Assembly (NCBI GenBank): GCA_922989275.2
Contig: OV277862.1
Coordinates: forward strand, 17,093,543 to 17,157,542
DNA length: 64,000 nt
Reading direction: 5' to 3'
DNA from: Gari tellinella
Lineage: Eukaryota > Mollusca > Bivalvia > Cardiida > Psammobiidae
The notes beneath the pieces are model-generated. The model was given only the letters and a program-made list of their open reading frames with translations. It did not search any database and was not told the origin of the DNA. Both the position numbers and the translations under genes were made by a program. Positions 22,935 to 34,125 of the stretch are shown here, piece by piece (the first letter of the stretch is position 1; every line of letters begins with the position of its first letter).

Positions 22935-23905
22935 TTACACTTTGGATATACATGTATTACACTTTGGATATACACTTAACGAATCTTCTAACTGTGCACT
23001 TATATATGGTATCATATCTCCGGCGCTAATGACCAGATCGTGCTAAAACTTTGCAGAACTCAAGAAGACATATTTCTGATGGTAAAATGTTTACTTTATT
23101 TAATACAAAAAAATAAATATATAAATTTGAACGAAAAATATGAGTGAGTAAAAAAAGTTGGTTTCTCAAAAAGAGAGAGGGGACGTATACAGAAACCTCA
23201 GTTGCAATTCCCTTCTCTTATTCGCTAGTTATTTTAGATACCCAGTGTAAAGAACTGATCAATACATTGAGCTTCGTTTTTTAAAAAGTCTTATCCGAAG
23301 GAATTGGTCGGGCGGGGGGTCAATCTCACGACCCCTTGTATCGTAGTCGAGCGCGTTATCATTCGACCCCGTCCGACGGTGAGTGTAACAAAAAGTCATT
23401 AAAACAGTATTTTTGTTAATTTAGACAAACAAACGGTTTTAATTTAGTAACGCCTTTGTCCAGCATCGTTTATAACAGTCTGACGTCGACGTCATATCGA
23501 CGTTACGCATAGTTCAACGGCTTTTCAACGTCGCTCGATCAAGATATTCGTCCAACAACATGTTTTCCTAATGTGCGGCTTGATAGCGAATGCAAGAGAA
23601 AATATTGAAACAATTTCTCAACAGTTCACAATTTTCTCGTGCAAATTAGGTATTTTGTCGTTTCATGGTTCACTGGGTCTTCAAATATATATTTTTTAAT
23701 TTGATAACGATATGACATTTCGATGTCCGTCAATAGCCAACACGCAAAAAATTGTGTGGAAATTCTTATAAATAACAGATATATAGCCAAAAGAAAAGTG
23801 CACAGTTTGAAAATTCGTTAAGTGTATTATACTTTGGATATATTACACTTTGGATATACTACACTTTGGACATATTACACTTTGGATATATAACACTCAG
23901 ATCGT
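22935..23905. repeat. acactttggatata minisatellite at both ends of about 0.97 kb
   Basis: Two units at about 22939-22975 and four at about 23828-23893 (17 bp period), in direct orientation. The interior has a tRNA-like stretch (about 23300-23390) and no gene. Confidence 0.5.
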
Positions 23906-24068
23906 GATTGAATTTGATACAGGAAAATGTGCATTATCACTCAGGATGCGATCTGGATATATACTGTTTCCACGTCATTTGGAAAGGCAAAACACGCAAC
24001 AGCGTTGGTCTTTTTTGTCATCAAAGATTCTCGTGCGTCTGTGTTCCGTGTTCACCTGCATGCTGTTA

Positions 24069-24260
24069 CAGTGCTCCCTCTCTACTACGACACCCAATGG
24101 GAGACACAAATTGCGTAACGCGGCGTCTGATCTGGATTCAAGCTGTTTCCAAATGTAAGCCAATTCTTGAGTGTCCCTCCCTATAGCGACTCCCTCCGAA
24201 CAACACACACGATCTGTGTCTCCCATTGGGCGTCGTTGTCTAAAGGGAGCGCTTTAACTG
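24069..24260. mobile_element. TA-2 copy, internally deleted
   Basis: TA-flanked, cagtgctccctctctac ... ggagcgctttaactg. The left half is lost up to the hairpin loop, so only the right arm (gcgtaacgcggcgtctgatc) remains. Confidence 0.7.
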
Positions 24261-24369
24261 TAAGTATTTGTTCGATATTTCGACCTTCATCTGAGTGCAC
24301 ACAGAACGCCCTAAAATAGAACATAATAACCCCGTATGCTACCAATTGTCTGCATCCGTTAGCACCCTT

Positions 24370-24540
24370 ATTTTACCGTCTGCTGTTTAAGCCGTCTGCA
24401 ACATTTGTGAATCTTTCTAATCCTCAAATTGCATCCTGAGCGCGACTTTATTGGTACTTGCGAACAGTTTAGATCCAGATCAGACGTCGAGTAACTCGGC
24501 GTCTTATCTGGATTCAAACTGTTTACAACTAGGTTTTTCT
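24370..24540. mobile_element. TTAA-1 copy
   Basis: Core 24461-24525 with cgtcgagtaactcggcg centre; subterminal accgtctgctg/gccgtctgcaa. Confidence 0.65.
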
Positions 24541-24898
24541 TCTTCTAGGGATCTTCTATATAAACATTTCTAAATCTTAATTTGACAAAATTTGTATACA
24601 TAATGTAACATATATAATATTTTACCATGAAATATGCAACATTGCACAAAAATTCGGATCTTAACCTTTTACGTCACTGAAACTGACAACCTTTAGACTT
24701 GCCAGTTCTTTCCGCTAGTTCGGTACATCTCACAAATGGGGGTATAAAACAAACCAGGGTAACGTACTCGTCAGTGTACGTCGGTTTCAAAAAGAAGTTT
24801 TATGTCAGTTAATTTATCATTAATTTCATCATTTAAGACATAGCAAAGTTGTTCTGTATCACTGAAGAAATGTCATTGTTAAGTGACAAACTGCTTTT
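24541..24898. other. Unassigned
   Basis: No recognised feature. Confidence 0.5.
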
Positions 24899-24903
24899 AT
24901 TAA

Positions 24904-25105
24904 CCTTATGCACGCTAAGGACGAAATGTTTATAACTATTGCAAACAGTTTGGGTCCAGATGAGACGCCGAGTAACTCGGCGTCTCATCTCGATCCAAAC
25001 TGTTTGATACTCTGGTGATATTTTCTGGAAGAAAATGCATTTTAATCGACTTTTAGAATTGTTGCAGACGATAAATTTCGTAGACGACAATAACACCGCG
25101 CGCAG
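24904..25105. mobile_element. TTAA-1 copy
   Basis: TTAA 24900-24903. Core 24942-25006 is a covariant: gagacgccgagtaactcggcgtctc. Confidence 0.72.
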
Positions 25106-25138
25106 AGCTTACTGTCTAGATAAAATTAAAGTGTTTAA

Positions 25139-25364
25139 CCCATTTGTGCCCACGATCCCATATATGGGACATAGGCAAACAGTGTAGACTCTGTGATCAG
25201 ACGCCGCATTATGCGGCGTCTGATCAGAGTCTATACTGTTTGCTGATAGGAATTTCAATATAAAACAAAATGAAAATGAATTTTTTTGACCAGGCACCTC
25301 TTAGATAAAAAATGCACTACTCCAATATATATTAACATGGAAGAATCCACTGGGTATAAATGGG
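25139..25364. mobile_element. TTAA-3 copy, full length
   Basis: Left TTAA 25135-25138, right TTTA. The core is the gactctg..atcagacgccgca palindrome. It carries the catatatgggacataggc and aaacaaaatgaaaatgaa blocks. Confidence 0.8.
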
Positions 25365-25379
25365 TTTATTGTAGGTAAT

Positions 25380-25900
25380 GTCAGGTCTTTAACTTCAGTG
25401 GAATGGAGGTAATTAAGATGAAAACTTTACGGCAATCTTGACAGTTTTATTTGTATAATTGCTTTGTTTCTTCCTGGTATCAGAAACTGTCGTATCTTTT
25501 GAAATAGAAATGTCGTATGTTGCCACCAAACTCAGTTCTTCAAAATGTTGCTTTGGCTTTTTTCTTTTCTTTTTTTCTGTTTGGTTTGATGTTGTTATGT
25601 TTGTTGTTTTAATGTTGTTGTTGTTTTTCACCAAATGAAACAATAGAGATGAGATTTTACCAACTCGACATCCTCGATGAATCCAGAGTTTTATTCCATA
25701 TTCATGATTGGTTCCATATTCATTCATCATGAATTATTATTCATGAGAGGTTACAATACACAGCGTGTCCCTGTGGAGATTGTTCTTATAGTATTATTTA
25801 TCTTCAGATAGTTCATGAAAAACGTCCATATCTAAAGTCTAATATGCGTTGTGCTGTGTATCATAATAATTATCGTAGTAGAACTTCATTGGTACGACCC
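25380..25900. other. Unassigned; a T-rich tract
   Basis: 25555-25620 is T/G-rich. A Lys-rich minus-strand frame (25413-25730) is its shadow, and I see no gene. Confidence 0.45.
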
Positions 25901-25904
25901 TACA

Positions 25905-26288
25905 GTGCAAACAATTTACATCTGCAATAAAAGACCAGCGACTCATCGTCTGATAAGGGTCCAATCTGTTCTTTCTTGTTTCTGAACTTTGCTAATATAA
26001 ATAATGAAAGCTAAAGCGACAAAATTTCAGCAGACGTTCATTTCAGCCGACAACAGTTTTCAATGATTCAAAAAGAGACAAAAACTCCTTCATGGCCATA
26101 TTTACGCCTGCATAAAATTGCCGTCTGTAATGTTCCGTCGAACTCAAAGTTTTTAAATTTACACAGAAGAAATATCGATACGAGTGTCAAACGATTTGAT
26201 TCCTGATCAGACGCCGAGTAACTCGGCGTATGATCAGAATTCAAACTGTTTGAATATGTAATAAATTGCGACTTTGGCGGTAAAAGAG
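25905..26288. mobile_element. Two TTAA-1 copies
   Basis: A decayed copy at 25905-26060. A better copy at 26090-26288 with core 26188-26252 (gccgagtaactcggc) and right TTAA at 26289. Confidence 0.62.
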
Positions 26289-26651
26289 TTAATAAACCGA
26301 CTACTAGTATATGTCTTGTTGTAATGGTAAACTCTCTCATCTATTTGCAGACGGTAAGGGGAAGCTGACTGTTTGATGACCGCTGTGCTATCGATTCTAA
26401 ACGACTTCACTAGGATGTAAAAAGGCTACCGGAAACCGTGGGTTCAAGTTGATCCCAGAAAGTATACCTCATCCATTAGGTAAGCAATATCCGGGTGTTT
26501 TAGCTCAACCGTCTTTCTGTCACAATCTCGTCTGCTTCGTAACAGTCGTCTGATAACATTTTCGGATCCAGATTTTATGTGTTTTAACCGCCAAACAAAC
26601 ACTCAAACAAGTTTCAAAAACAGTATAGATCCGGATGTGTCTCTATGTTAA

Positions 26652-27136
26652 CTCATTACTCCAAAGATATGCCTTTTATGCCTTTAATTTATTCCTCAAT
26701 TGAAGAACATACGTTTAGTTCCAATTTAAACAGTCATTAATATGCACCATAAGAAATAGTGTCTATATCCTAGCAGATGGTAACTCAAAGCAGACAGAAA
26801 GTATAGCAGAATGCACCTTAACCCTTTCAATCCTACAGCCCTCTGTAGAGACAACTAAATGCATATGCAAACAGTATAGATCCTGATCAGAGGGCTCCTA
26901 TAGGAGCCCTCTGATCAGGGTCTGAACTGTTTGATATGTTCTTTTTATTTTTTTGTCATATCAAAAATGCAACAGAAGACTGGTTCAAAATGCCTGTACT
27001 AGAAGAGTCCAAGGATAATAAATACCCATAAGAGATATTTAGGGTTGAAATGGTTAAGGCGCATTCTGCTTGGCCTTCAAGTTGCTTTAACTGGTCAATT
27101 GTCTTCAACACTAGAAACAGGCTATGGGGTATTTGG
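26652..27136. mobile_element. TTAA-2 copy with another element in its centre
   Basis: TTAA at 26648 and 27137. Removing the insert 26822-27053 and one TTAA leaves 249 bp, the normal family length, and rejoins gcacc-TTAA-ggcgc. Confidence 0.82.
26822..27053. mobile_element. TTAA-4-like element inserted in a palindrome centre
   Basis: 232 bp, starts ccctttcaatcctac, ends tagggttgaaatgg, with TTAA on both sides. Core agagggctcctataggagccctct is a perfect palindrome. Confidence 0.82.
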
Positions 27137-27219
27137 TTAATCATTGTAATGTTGCAGAAGGTATAGGTAATAAATGAAAATATTGATGAACTCCTTTTCT
27201 CTGTCATGATATAGTAATT

Positions 27220-27420
27220 CTTTTAATTGTCGTCTTCTTTTGTTTCATAAAAAGTATAAATTTAGGTACATATATAAACATATGTATTTGATTGAGAAAC
27301 ATCAATATGAGGGTCAAACAGTTTGTATTCCGACACCAATTCGATTGACGTCTGATCTAGATCTGTTTCACTACGCACATGGTTTCGCAATGAAGCGGGG
27401 ATCATCAGAGCGCTCTAGAT
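27220..27420. mobile_element. Decayed TTAA-1 copy
   Basis: gggtcaaacagtttgtattc / gacgtctgatctagatctg. Confidence 0.45.
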
Positions 27421-27467
27421 AAGATGGAGTAAATCAAACAAATCCAACATTTACTCACTCATTTCGT

Positions 27468-27597
27468 TACCAAAACCTATGGTGTCACTACTCATTAGAA
27501 TCGTCTCGAAGAGACGATTCTAATGAGTAGTAATACCATAGGGTTTAATGTAGAAATAAAGATTTTAGTTTTTGAAACACTCCCCTTATCTGGAGCT
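27468..27597. mobile_element. Palindromic element, 'actactcattagaatcgtct' family, copy 1
   Basis: Centre gaatcgtctcgaagagacgattc. The right flank ends ctccccttatctggagct. Two other copies are at about 40515-40640 and 45527-45715. Confidence 0.7.
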
Positions 27598-27604
27598 CAT
27601 AGGG

Positions 27605-27880
27605 AAGGCAATCTCACCATGACAATTGATGGAACAAATAATCGCGCCTCCACTTGAAGAGAGTTGAAATGGAACTCTCTTGTAGCGGAAGTAAGCGGAT
27701 ATATGGAACCTAAAACCATTTCCCCCAATGGCTTGTGTTCAGTATTCAAGACTGATAGATGCCTGGAAAGCATGCTGGAAGAAAAGCAGACAGCTCCGCT
27801 AGATGTGTTCTGCTTAATGCTTCCAGCTTGCTTTAAGCTGCCGCCTGTCAAGAAACAGGAAACGTTCGTTAATGCTCTTT
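27605..27880. mobile_element. TTAA-2 relative with different hairpin
   Basis: Palindrome about 27768-27836 (gcatgctggaagaaaagcag / ctgcttaatgcttccagc). Open frames here are mirror products of the palindrome. Confidence 0.5.
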
Positions 27881-28074
27881 AATAGGACTTGGTTGAAGCA
27901 CGAACAATATCTCAATGGAGAATAAGTAAATATACGCTAAAAGGCGTTGCTATTGAGGAAATGGTTAAAAGCCTTGCGATTAGATCTACATGTAATAGAA
28001 CCATTAAACTATTCGACTGCTATACTAACGTCAAATTTCAAGTTTACGCCTACATAATGTTTTCAAGCATATAT

Positions 28075-28170
28075 CTACTATATAGATAGATAGATAGATA
28101 GATTTAGATTTATTTCGGTAAAAAGTGTACATAACATGGCAAAGCATATATTAAACTCTTTTGCACGCAA
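28075..28170 (-). mobile_element. Possible LINE 3' end with gata tail
   Basis: (gata)5 at 28083-28102 followed by tttagatttatttcggtaaa, the inverse of a common retroelement 3' end. Confidence 0.35.
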
Positions 28171-28335
28171 TGGATTTTTCCATGCCTAAATATTGGATTA
28201 GTCTATTTTAATATAAGGAGTATCTTTCTAAATTTTCAATTGCATTTTGTTTAATATTGGAATTCCTGTCAGCAAACAGTGTAGACTCTGATCAGACGCC
28301 GCATTAAGCTGCGTCTGATCACTATAGACTGTTCC
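28155..28335. mobile_element. TTAA-3 copy, reversed, decayed ends
   Basis: attggattagtctatttt ... cagcaaacagtgtagactct; core gccgcattaagctgcg. Confidence 0.6.
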
Positions 28336-28388
28336 TGGATCTAGGCATCCGTACAAAAACTAGACGTCTGAATAATTAACACATTCAA

Positions 28389-28631
28389 CCCGAGCGACGA
28401 GTATATTCGTCATTCACAAACAGTGTACCTGTGAAGAGTACCTGTGTATTATGCAAACGATATAGACCAACATCATGCAGAGGGCTCCATAAGAAGCCAT
28501 CTGATCAAGGTCTGCAATATTTGTGATTTTGAAATATATTGCCGAAATCAACCATAAGAAAGTCATAAATGGACTACTAGAACTTAATTGGAAACTGGAA
28601 TTGCACATTTGAATTTTCAGGTATGAACTGG
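28389..28631. mobile_element. TTAA-4 copy
   Basis: ttcaacccgagcgacg start; shares TTAA 28632-28635 with the next element. The hairpin is decayed (gagggctccataagaagcc). Confidence 0.7.
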
Positions 28632-28635
28632 TTAA

Positions 28636-28888
28636 CCCTTTATCCAATAATCCGTTCTGCGTTCATAACATTAAATACAAGTGATCACTTAAAGCAGGTT
28701 GAAAGTAAAGCAGAATGTGCCTTAAGGCACATTCTGCTTTACTTTCAGTCTGCTTTAAACTACTATCTGCTAGGTTTTTATCAAGATATTTGTTATTGTA
28801 ATTGTTCATGAGGTTATAAACTGGAACTATTTTCTTTAGCGGAGGAATAAATTAAACACGCTAAAAGTCGCTTATATGGGGGAAATGG
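28636..28888. mobile_element. TTAA-2 copy, full length
   Basis: 253 bp, TTAA 28632 and 28889. The perfect central palindrome has centre gtgccttaaggcac. Confidence 0.83.
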
Positions 28889-29203
28889 TTAAGGCACACA
28901 AACGCATACAGAAACAAACAATTCCCTTACTGCTAGTATAGACTATACAAATACTGTCGTGCTTTAGAAATGTGTGGTTTATGAAATACACTGTACGTGT
29001 AACCGTATTTAGTCGACTCTTTGTGAATGCATTTTGCGCACGTCAATATAACTAATTGGTTTATGTACTTATAAAGCGATTAGATATAATTTGCACTGCA
29101 GTACAAATGTACTTGCCACCCTGGAGAAATATTAAGTTTCTCTTGGTTTGTCGAATGCACTCTAAAGTTAAGCAATTAGCTACATATGTAATTGTAGTGT
29201 GTA

Positions 29204-29653
29204 CAGTGTTCCCTCCCTATAACAGCCATCCAGAAAACGACTACCTCCTAACAACGACCCTTGCCGTAGTTCCCTAAACAAGACAATTACGTCTAACGCT
29301 TTTACTGCTGCAATATCGTCTGCGTAAATTGTCGTCTGCAGATTTCTCTTAAAAACACTTATTAGTGGACATTTTGATAGAATTAGTATAATGACGAGTG
29401 ACATACAGCTTGAATCCAGATCAGACGCCGCGTTACGCGGCGTCTGACCTAGATTTAAGCTGTTTGCAAATGTAAGCCAAGTCTTAATTTCCCTTCCTAT
29501 AACTACTCCCTACTAACAACACACACAATCTGTGTCTTCCATTTGGGTTTCGTTGTAGAGAAACTATATTGCAGACAACAATATTGAAACAGACGACAAT
29601 ATCGGCGATGAAGGGGTTTAAACCTCACGATAAATTTGATCATGTAAGGGTTA
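29204..29653. mobile_element. TA-2 copy fused to a TTAA-1 right end
   Basis: TA then cagtgttccctccctata at 29202; core 29402-29466. The right terminus is lost at about 29565, where TTAA-1 sequence (attgcagacaaca ... gtaagggttaa) takes over. Confidence 0.68.
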
Positions 29654-29659
29654 AACTAC

Positions 29660-30180
29660 AATGTCCATTAATTCTGCTGTAATATACATTTTATGGCTGT
29701 AATTGAATGCCAAAACGACAAAATCCAATTAAGACCAGTCGTAACTGTAACACCCTGTGACTTTGTGTGCTTTAATAAACACTTATATCATACTTACAGG
29801 AAGGAATCGAATTTAAAGACATATTACTGTTAAATTGGTGAGGACTTTCGCCTTACTTACAACTATAGAACTGAATGTGTTTAGTCCTCAATAATGTCAG
29901 TTCAAATGTCTACTGCGTTTAATTGAACAGTTAACTAAAAAAAAGAATTAATTCATGCATGTGGTCTCTGAAAAGATGGCAGTTTTATACCAGACGAAAG
30001 TAATGGTTGTAGTTTTAAACTGTCCTAAAAACTACAAATGTTTGTGGTTTCTCGGTTGCCGCTAAATACAAGTTTGACTATATGGAATCTGATTAAATGC
30101 CGAATATTGTGTTCTGATTTAAGTCCAAACTATTTGTAGATGACGATTACCTTTTAATTCCTATCCGGTTTACCCAAAAA
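29660..30180. other. Unassigned
   Basis: Only a faint hairpin arm near 30105-30140; no gene. Confidence 0.4.
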
Positions 30181-30187
30181 ATGACGT

Positions 30188-30255
30188 ACGCAAACAGTGT
30201 AGACCCTGATGAGAGGCTGCAAATTGCAGCGTCTCATCAGGGTCTACACAGATTG
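30188..30255. mobile_element. TTAA-3-type hairpin core alone
   Basis: gtgtagaccctgatgagagg / cgtctcatcagggtctacac around gctgcaaattgcagc. Confidence 0.6.
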
Positions 30256-30481
30256 CTGTTCATATGAAATGATCTGCTGTATGTACAAACCCTGCAGTGT
30301 CTTTAGATTAAACATATTCTATTTAAAAAATATAAACATTTTAAGTCATACATAAATACACATTAGATTAAGACGAATGCAATATTCGCTCATTCAGTAA
30401 TTCTCCTGGTTGATATACAATCACGACTAACAAAATACATAGTACATGTACTGAGGAGTGCCTTTAGATCGTCTTTGTATA

Positions 30482-30827
30482 CAGTGTTCCCTCCCCGCAA
30501 CGACCCTCCCAAAAATGACTCCCTCCCTACAACGACCCTTGTCGCACTTCCCTAAGCAGGACAATTATGTCTAGCGCTTTTACTGCTGCGATATCGTCTG
30601 CTTAAAATTGAGGTATGCTGTGTTTTCTTAAAGTTACATATAAGTGGACATTTTGATAGAATAAATATAATGACGAGTGACAAACAGTTTGAATCCAGAT
30701 CAGACGCCGCGTTACGCGGCGTCTGATCTGGATTCAAACTGTTTGCAAATATCAGACACATTTTAAGTTCCCTCCCTATAACGACTCCCTCCGAACAACA
30801 CACACAATCGATGTCTCTCATTGGGTG
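30482..30827. mobile_element. TA-2 copy, right tip missing
   Basis: TA-flanked left end cagtgttccctccccgc; perfect core 30681-30745 with ggattcaaact/agtttgaatcc arms. Confidence 0.76.
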
Positions 30828-30959
30828 AAACTATCTTCCATCAAGCATATGGGGAGAGTGTATTGCACTGGCCAGTCATATTTAGGTTAACTCATCCCCC
30901 TTTGAAACGTTTGATGAACACTTCCAATTAGATTATTCTTTTAAATTACTATTTAGAGT

Positions 30960-31108
30960 TGATTTTAACAATATCAATTGAAAAGTGACAAACAGTACAT
31001 ACTCTGATCAGAGAGCCCCCTCACAGGGTCGACTATGTTTGGATAGTAAATGTGTACTCTTTACAGATATATTGTGACGAGTACACTCGTCGTTAGGATC
31101 GATGTGTT
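30960..31108. mobile_element. TTAA-4 copy, reversed, partial
   Basis: gacaaacagtacatactctg ... gagtacactcgtcgttagg. Confidence 0.5.
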
Positions 31109-32024
31109 AAAGTTGCAATCGACTGTAGCTATAGTGACGTAATTAAACACATCCCAGCCCACCAAAAATGACATAAAAAAAACCTAAAAACCAAACAAGC
31201 CAACGCTCCTTCAAGCCCGATGGAGGATTTAGCATTGATTCATTAGCATTGGATCACGGTTTCGTCTTGAACCTAAATTGCATTAGTCTAACATCAACCA
31301 AGCAGACGACAGAGATAGTTTCTCCTTTGAAGATGTGCATTATCAATTGATTAGATAGCTTGGCGTCAGCTCTCCGTAGCAATTGCTTTGAAATTCTGTA
31401 ATTTCAGTTAATTTTCCTGAAATTTAATTTAAAACCAATTGTTTCTCTCAAACGAGAGGTTTGCAATTAGTTATTCTTTCATTTTCTGTTTTTGAACATC
31501 GGTACACATCGGCAGACATCGACAAACATCGCTAATTGCCTCGTTCACTGCCAATCAAGACTATGCTGGTACAGCGCTCCCTCCCTACACCGACCCTTCC
31601 AATAACGACTCCCTCCTTACAACAACCCTCCCATCAACGACTCCCTCCTTATAATAACCATCCAAACAACGAATCCTTCCTTACAACGATCCTTACCGCT
31701 GTTCCCTCAACAAGACATTTATATTAAAGGAAAACGGACAGCTGGTGATAAATATCTTTTAAATGAAAGATATTGAAAAAAAATCGCCTTCTGCCTTTGA
31801 AATTTTGAAAAATAATAAAAAATGAAGTAGTTAGAGCCGTTTAAACTTTGTGATATATGACTGTGCAAGCGACCATGGGGGCCGCCATTTTGTTTACCTG
31901 TGTGACGTAACTAAGGCCTTCCGCGACCTTCCGGTTATAGCGAGTCTAACCGGGAATGCCGTAGAGTGCGCGGAATTTACATCGATAACATTAATAAACT
32001 GAAATACTGAGAAAAATTGGGCAT

Positions 32025-32450
32025 GTGGAGGAAGGTAAAAACACTTTAGAACTTCAGTGTTACGATTTCGATCCTAAATTATCAGAGAATGTAATATTAG
32101 AAGACAGAGACTACGACGGGTCGGGCGAAGAGAAAGCGCATTCGCCGGACGAATTTGCGACTGCAATACTTGTGTATAAATGCCTACAAAGGAGGTTAAT
32201 ACTTGCTGAAGAACAATTGAAATGACGATTGGGTGTCTTGGTGACAATGAGTGCATAGCAGAACCATCAAAATTTCGAGCTATTAGTGCTTAATCCAGCC
32301 ACACTTGAGGTAGCGTATATCAGGCAAATATCATAGGACACCGGAATCGGGCACGGATACTCTTGATAATATTTGCATACTGGTTGTGAATAAAGGCATC
32401 GAAGCCCTGTGACTTTCGAAAAAAGTTTCTCCGATATATTTAGTCTTATC
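32025..32450 (+). pseudogene. P2X7-receptor-C-terminus-like fragment, degraded
   Basis: One frame reads LELQCYDFDPKLSENVILED, resembling the YxFEPExSE start of P2X7-C-terminus-like proteins. Further on, shifted frames give NDDWVSW (where an NxDWCxCGxC block is expected) and then CIAEPSKF shifting into ELLVLNPATLEVAYIRQIS, like CITxHPxFxxLCLNxxVLxxAY. A weak KGIEA...P...RKKF segment follows. At least two frameshifts and several stops are needed, and the cysteine core is lost. Similarity is judged by eye only. It lies inside the 3.66 kb TTAA element. Confidence 0.38.
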
Positions 32451-33204
32451 TGTTAATATTTCCGTAAATATTAATCATAAACATCTTATGAGCCCGTAAA
32501 AGCGCGACTTTTATCTATTCCCTGATAAGCGCGGCTTTCCGCGGGTTATCAATTACCTGATGAGAGCGGGTTAGAGGGAGTCCTCTATCTCATTCTTCTA
32601 CTGAAATTTTACTGTCCGGGTGTCTACACATTTAAAGTGTGTTCAAATATCTTCCGAAATCCCAAATCTAATTATAGGGTTGCTACACAATGAATTGCAT
32701 AAAAAGAGGCTTAGGTCATTAGGTGTGACCTATTGTTGATCGGTGATCTCCGTAAGACGTGCATATGATACTGCACGCACTACTCGTAACTTTTCGGAAA
32801 GTATGATCTATGTCAACTTATGAAATATGCAGATAAGTTATCACACGAAAGTTTCTAACTGTTCCTGAGGTCAACATCTAAATATAGTTAACCAATGGAA
32901 TCGCGGAATTCCATAGAGCACGATCCACATGCATGCTATCTACAAAAATATCACAGGGGGATGCCGCTTGACCGTTGCGTCACACACCGGATGCGGGGGT
33001 AATAAAGTTTCGGCTCCGGGAATAAAAGCTTCGGCTCATCAAAAGTAAGCATAATCCTAGGCGGTAGACAGAAATATCAAACAACTAATTAACCAATCAA
33101 ACAAATCACATCTGCAGGTCTGTGACAATTCTTTACTGTCCCATCTCGCAACTCGGATTCTCATCTAGATCCAAACTGTAAGAATGAAACGATAAAACTC
33201 AGCT

Positions 33205-34125
33205 GTGAATCATTTTGGATCCTGATGAGAAACAAGCTACTCGGCGTCTCATCTACATCAAACGTGTGTAAAACTGGAAAGAAAGTAAAAATTGAATAAT
33301 GCAAAGGTGTCAAACAGTTTGGATCCTGATGCAGAGCAGATCTACACGGTGTCTGATCAAAATTCAAACTGATTGCGTAGGAATTCACGTGAGAAAAAAA
33401 CACTAATATATATCAAACAGTTACGACGCCGAGACACTCAACATTGTGATCGGGATCCAAACTGTCTGAATTTATACCAAAGGAATATTTCTTCATAAAA
33501 TGTAAATCTGTGTAGATCTTGATCAGATGGCGAGCTACTCGGCGTCTCATCTTCATCCAAATCGCTTTTGTAAAACTATAATAAAAAATAATTGAATGTA
33601 TTCCAAAAGTTTAAACAGTTTGGATCCTGATGCAGTGCCGATCTACACGGCGTCTGATCAAAATCCAAACTGATTGCGTAGGAATTCATGTGAAACTAAA
33701 TTCTAATAGATATCAAACAGTTACGACGCCGAGGCACTCAACATTGTGATCGGGATCCAAACAGTCTGAATTTACCGGTATATAAAAGGAATATTTCTTT
33801 ATAAAATGTAAACTTGTTTAGATCTTGATCAGATGGCGAGCTACTCGGCGTCTCATCTTCATCCAAATCGCTTTTTTAAAACTATAATGCAAAATAATTT
33901 AATGTTCTCTAAGATATTAAACAGTTTGGATCCTGATGCAGTGCCGATCTACACGGCGTCTAATCAAAATTCAAACTGATTGCGTAGGAATTCACGTGCA
34001 AAATGTTTTCTAATAGTTATCAAACAGTTGCGACGCCGAGTCATTCAACATTGTGATCGGGATCCAAACTGTCTGAATTTATATCAAAGGAATATTCAAT
34101 TTATAAAATGCAAATCAGACTCCGA
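33205..34125. repeat. Tandem array, about 303 bp unit x 3, built from hairpin arms
   Basis: The motif aaacagtttggatcctgatg recurs at 33312, 33613 and 33919 (periods 301 and 306). Each unit holds three different diverged arms of the TTAA-1 hairpin core, including ccgatctacacggcgtctgatc and ggcgagctactcggcgtctc. Units are similar along their full length. Further decayed arms flank it (33141-33205, 34125-34255). Confidence 0.8.

Noticed and set aside
23300..23390. tRNA-like stretch on the minus strand (gcgctcgactacgatacaag...)
   Set aside because: The B box is not canonical and no cloverleaf forms by eye; at most an old SINE head.
27597..27882. Opposing open frames of 84 and 72 codons
   Set aside because: Mirror translations of a palindromic element.
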